From contig CAZOEW010000068.1 of assembly GCA_964578935.1 (NCBI GenBank), positions 1 through 17,259 on the forward strand: a DNA stretch of 17,259 nt, written 5' to 3'. Below the pieces are notes generated by a model. That model saw only the letters and a program-made list of their open reading frames with translations, ran no database searches and was not told the origin of the DNA. Source of the stretch: JAQYVL01 sp964578935 (lineage in GTDB: Bacteria > Desulfobacterota > Desulfobacteria > Desulfobacterales > SURF-7). Each line of letters starts with the position of its first letter. Within the stretch, counting starts at the first letter, position 1. Below are positions 15,158 to 17,259 of this stretch, in pieces. Both the position numbers and the translations under genes were made by a program.

Positions 15158-15439
15158 ATGCCGACTCTCAGACAACAGCTTATTGCACTTTTAGAAAAAA
15201 ATGAAATGACGGCAAGAGACATTTCCCGGGAACTGAAAGTTCGGGAAAAAGAGGTCTTTGAACACCTGTCTCATATCCGGCAGACCCTCAAAAACAAAAA
15301 GCAAACGCTCCATGTCATCCCTTTTCAATGCATGGTGTGCGATTTTACATTTAAAGACAGAAAACGGCTGACACGGCCGGGGCGATGTCCCAAATGCAAA
15401 AAGGGGCATATTCAGGCTGCAACATATCGAATTGTATAG
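15158..15439 (+). CDS. Small HTH / zinc-ribbon transcriptional regulator (COG3357-like)
   Basis: This 93-residue protein has an N-terminal winged-helix-like segment (LRQQLIALLEKNEMTARDIS, then a second helix to about residue 45). It is followed by a zinc ribbon with C58-x2-C61 and C77-x2-C80 in CMVCDFTF and RCPKCKKGH. This layout is that of the predicted HTH-plus-Zn-ribbon regulators of COG3357. The ATG at 15158 is chosen; an upstream TTG at 15146 would add four residues and has no ribosome binding site. The AGGA before the ATG is close, at three bases. An extended -10 promoter and a 12-base inverted repeat just upstream suggest autoregulation. The gene ends 8 bases from the convergent repeat-protein gene. 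Confidence 0.8.
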   Translation: MPTLRQQLIALLEKNEMTARDISRELKVREKEVFEHLSHIRQTLKNKKQTLHVIPFQCMVCDFTFKDRKRLTRPGRCPKCKKGHIQAATYRIV

Positions 15440-15447
15440 TTCGTGTC

Positions 15448-17259
15448 CTACCACAATTCCCTGCCAATCAGGATAGCCGTTCCCTGGATACCTGTTTCAG
15501 GATCTGTGGCAATAACATTTACTTCTCCGATCGAAAGCGAAGTTGCAAGGCCCTTCTGGTCCATGCGGTTTTTGACTTTTGCCTCAGACTCATCAGAAGA
15601 TGACCAAACCACCTCTTGTGTAATATCTCTTTTCTTGCCATCCGAAAACAGGCCAATTGCTTCAAACAAATGGCTTTCGCCCAGTGAAACGGATTTTTTT
15701 TCCGGCTTGACTTCAATGGAGACCAGCTCGGCATTGGTAATGTCTACAACCGCCTGACCTGTAATTTTTGTTTCTGGATCCTGAGCTGAAATAACGGTTC
15801 TTCCTGGAAATCTTGAGTTCAATACACCGGTTTGACTGTTTATTTTGGCAATTCGGGGATCGGATGAAGACCAGATCAGCGTCTTCGTTATCTCTTTTGT
15901 CTCACCGGTGTTCAATGTTCCGGTAGCGGTAAATGACGCTCCGCGACCTGCGGGAAGAGAAATCTGCTCCGGAACAACAGCAACCGATACAAGAGACGGC
16001 GCAATGACATTCATCGATGCTTTCCCTGAAATTTTACTGACAGGTTCCAGTGCAACGATGGATACGCTTCCCGCACTCTTTGAAATTACCTCAACCTTTG
16101 CGGAATCTGTTTGATCGATTTTGGCGACCGCGGGATTGGAAGAGATCCATACAAGCCCGTTTGAAATATTTTTTTTGTTCCCGTTGGAAAAAAGTCCTTC
16201 TGCACTGAACTGCCTGCTGTTTCCCAGAAGAATTGTCTGATTTTCAGGCTGCACAAGAATCGAAACAAGTTCTTGTTTTTTTACAATTAACTTTGAGGTG
16301 CCGCTAATCCCGGACCAGGGATGGAAAGCCCTGATCTCTGTTGTTCCCGCTGAAAGCGGAACAGCAATCCCTCTGTAATCTTCTTCATTTCCAATGGAAG
16401 CGACCAGCTTGTTCGACGATGTCCATTTCACCATCTGGGTTATATCTTGTTCCCTGCCATTTGAATAGATTCCTATCGCCGTCATCGATTGAACCTTTCC
16501 CGGGAAAACGGCCGCTCCGGAAGGGCTCACGGAAATAGCCGCCAATTCGGGATGTTTCACCGTAAGATATGCCGATCCACTGATAATAATCGTGGGATCC
16601 GTTGCCTTGATCCGGGCAGTACCGTTGGAAATGGAAGTAGCCACTCCGTTGCTCCCGGACGCATTGCTGATTTCGGCAACAGAATGAGTTGAACTGGTCC
16701 AGATAACGGACTCGGATATATCATAGGTCGAGCCATCAACATAGGTTCCGATAGCCGTAAACTTCTGCGTTCCTCCTCTGGGAACAGATGCCCGGGAAGG
16801 GGTTACGGAAATTGAAACAAGCTTTGTCGTTGTAACCGAAAGCGTTGTAGAACCGCAAACCCCGGTTCTCGGGTCTGTTGCAGAAATCGTACTCGAGCCG
16901 GCAGGAGGAGAAATACCCAACCCCTTGCTTCCCGGCATATTGCTGATGATGGGGGTCGACCTGTTAGATGATGACCAGTCTACAAGATCGGTTACGTCGC
17001 CGCTCTTTCCGTCTGAATATGTTCCGATGGCCTTAAATTGCTGGACATGACCCGTATGAACAGAGAGATTTTCCGGCAAAACTTTAATGGCGACCAGTTC
17101 CGGAGGAAGGATGTTGAGCTCCGCGCGCGCCTGGATATTTTCTGATGTAACCGCTGTTATCGCTGCCTTTCCTTCCCGGAGCCCTATGAAAACACCTGGT
17201 TTCGCTGATTCAGATGAAATGTCAGCGAACCGGGTATCGGCTGAACGCCAGGAGACATC
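15448..17259 (-). CDS. Bacterial Ig-like (BIG2) repeat protein, cut by the right edge
   Basis: At least 603 residues of a - strand gene are present; the frame is open to the window edge and the N-terminus is missing. Residues 1-54 are the end of one domain, then six full units of about 90 residues follow, each opening with L(V/A)(A/S)(I/V)xVxP (for example LVSISVTPSR, LVSIEVKPEK). Each unit carries G.(Y/F/L)..G...(D/N)IT, W(S/T/I)SS and an ATDP- or AQDP-like turn before its last strand. These are marks of Big_2 Ig-like domains, common in exported adhesins and large surface proteins. The protein stops abruptly after the last domain (GTAILIGRELW), with no membrane anchor or sorting tail. Secretion cannot be judged without the N-terminus. 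Confidence 0.88.
   Translation of the reverse strand, partial: DVSWRSADTRFADISSESAKPGVFIGLREGKAAITAVTSENIQARAELNILPPELVAIKVLPENLSVHTGHVQQFKAIGTYSDGKSGDVTDLVDWSSSNRSTPIISNMPGSKGLGISPPAGSSTISATDPRTGVCGSTTLSVTTTKLVSISVTPSRASVPRGGTQKFTAIGTYVDGSTYDISESVIWTSSTHSVAEISNASGSNGVATSISNGTARIKATDPTIIISGSAYLTVKHPELAAISVSPSGAAVFPGKVQSMTAIGIYSNGREQDITQMVKWTSSNKLVASIGNEEDYRGIAVPLSAGTTEIRAFHPWSGISGTSKLIVKKQELVSILVQPENQTILLGNSRQFSAEGLFSNGNKKNISNGLVWISSNPAVAKIDQTDSAKVEVISKSAGSVSIVALEPVSKISGKASMNVIAPSLVSVAVVPEQISLPAGRGASFTATGTLNTGETKEITKTLIWSSSDPRIAKINSQTGVLNSRFPGRTVISAQDPETKITGQAVVDITNAELVSIEVKPEKKSVSLGESHLFEAIGLFSDGKKRDITQEVVWSSSDESEAKVKNRMDQKGLATSLSIGEVNVIATDPETGIQGTAILIGRELW

Noticed and set aside
15448..17259. 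+ strand frames inside the Ig-like repeat gene
   Set aside because: They are antisense shadows of a repetitive gene with a clear domain pattern.

Overview
The window looks like a draft or metagenomic contig from a strict anaerobe, most probably a sulfate-reducing or syntrophic Desulfobacterota relative. The reasons are a 2-hydroxyacyl-CoA dehydratase / benzoyl-CoA reductase type enzyme with its oxygen-sensitive ATP-dependent activator, moderate base composition, and an AMP-forming CoA ligase and SDR in the same operon. The taxonomic call is inference. A run of exactly 100 N at 13874-13973 shows that the sequence was scaffolded.

Left part, 1-5990, all on +: a possible upstream gene end overlapping the next start by 4 bases, an acyl-CoA ligase, two FeS dehydratase/reductase subunits (BcrC/HgdB-like and BcrB/HgdA-like), one HgdC-type activator ATPase and an SDR oxidoreductase. 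Together they read as a pathway that charges an acid with CoA, performs a difficult low-potential dehydration or ring reduction, then a keto/hydroxy conversion.

Middle, 6017-11795, same strand: an unrecognised 474-residue protein, a GT4 glycosyltransferase, a radical SAM protein with a second cysteine cluster, an extended SDR and a class I methyltransferase. Three of these (GT4, radical SAM, extended SDR) start with TTG. Because this module continues in the same direction after the CoA module, the whole may be one biosynthetic system that places an unusual acyl or cyclic unit on a glycan or glycolipid. No member of the set proves the product.

Right part, 11796-17259, is mostly on - and partly decayed. 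It holds the first ~22 codons of a family 2 glycosyltransferase, an intact UDP-sugar 4-epimerase-like gene, the 3' end of a UDP-sulfoquinovose synthase-like gene, the 5' end of an IS5-like transposase, the last 35 codons of a gene cut by the N gap, and an intact polyprenyl-phosphate-sugar synthase-like GT2. Then come a small + strand HTH/zinc-ribbon regulator, whose promoter is flanked by a perfect 12-base inverted repeat, and a large Ig-like repeat surface protein that runs off the right edge. I see no tRNA, rRNA, CRISPR array or intact transposon.
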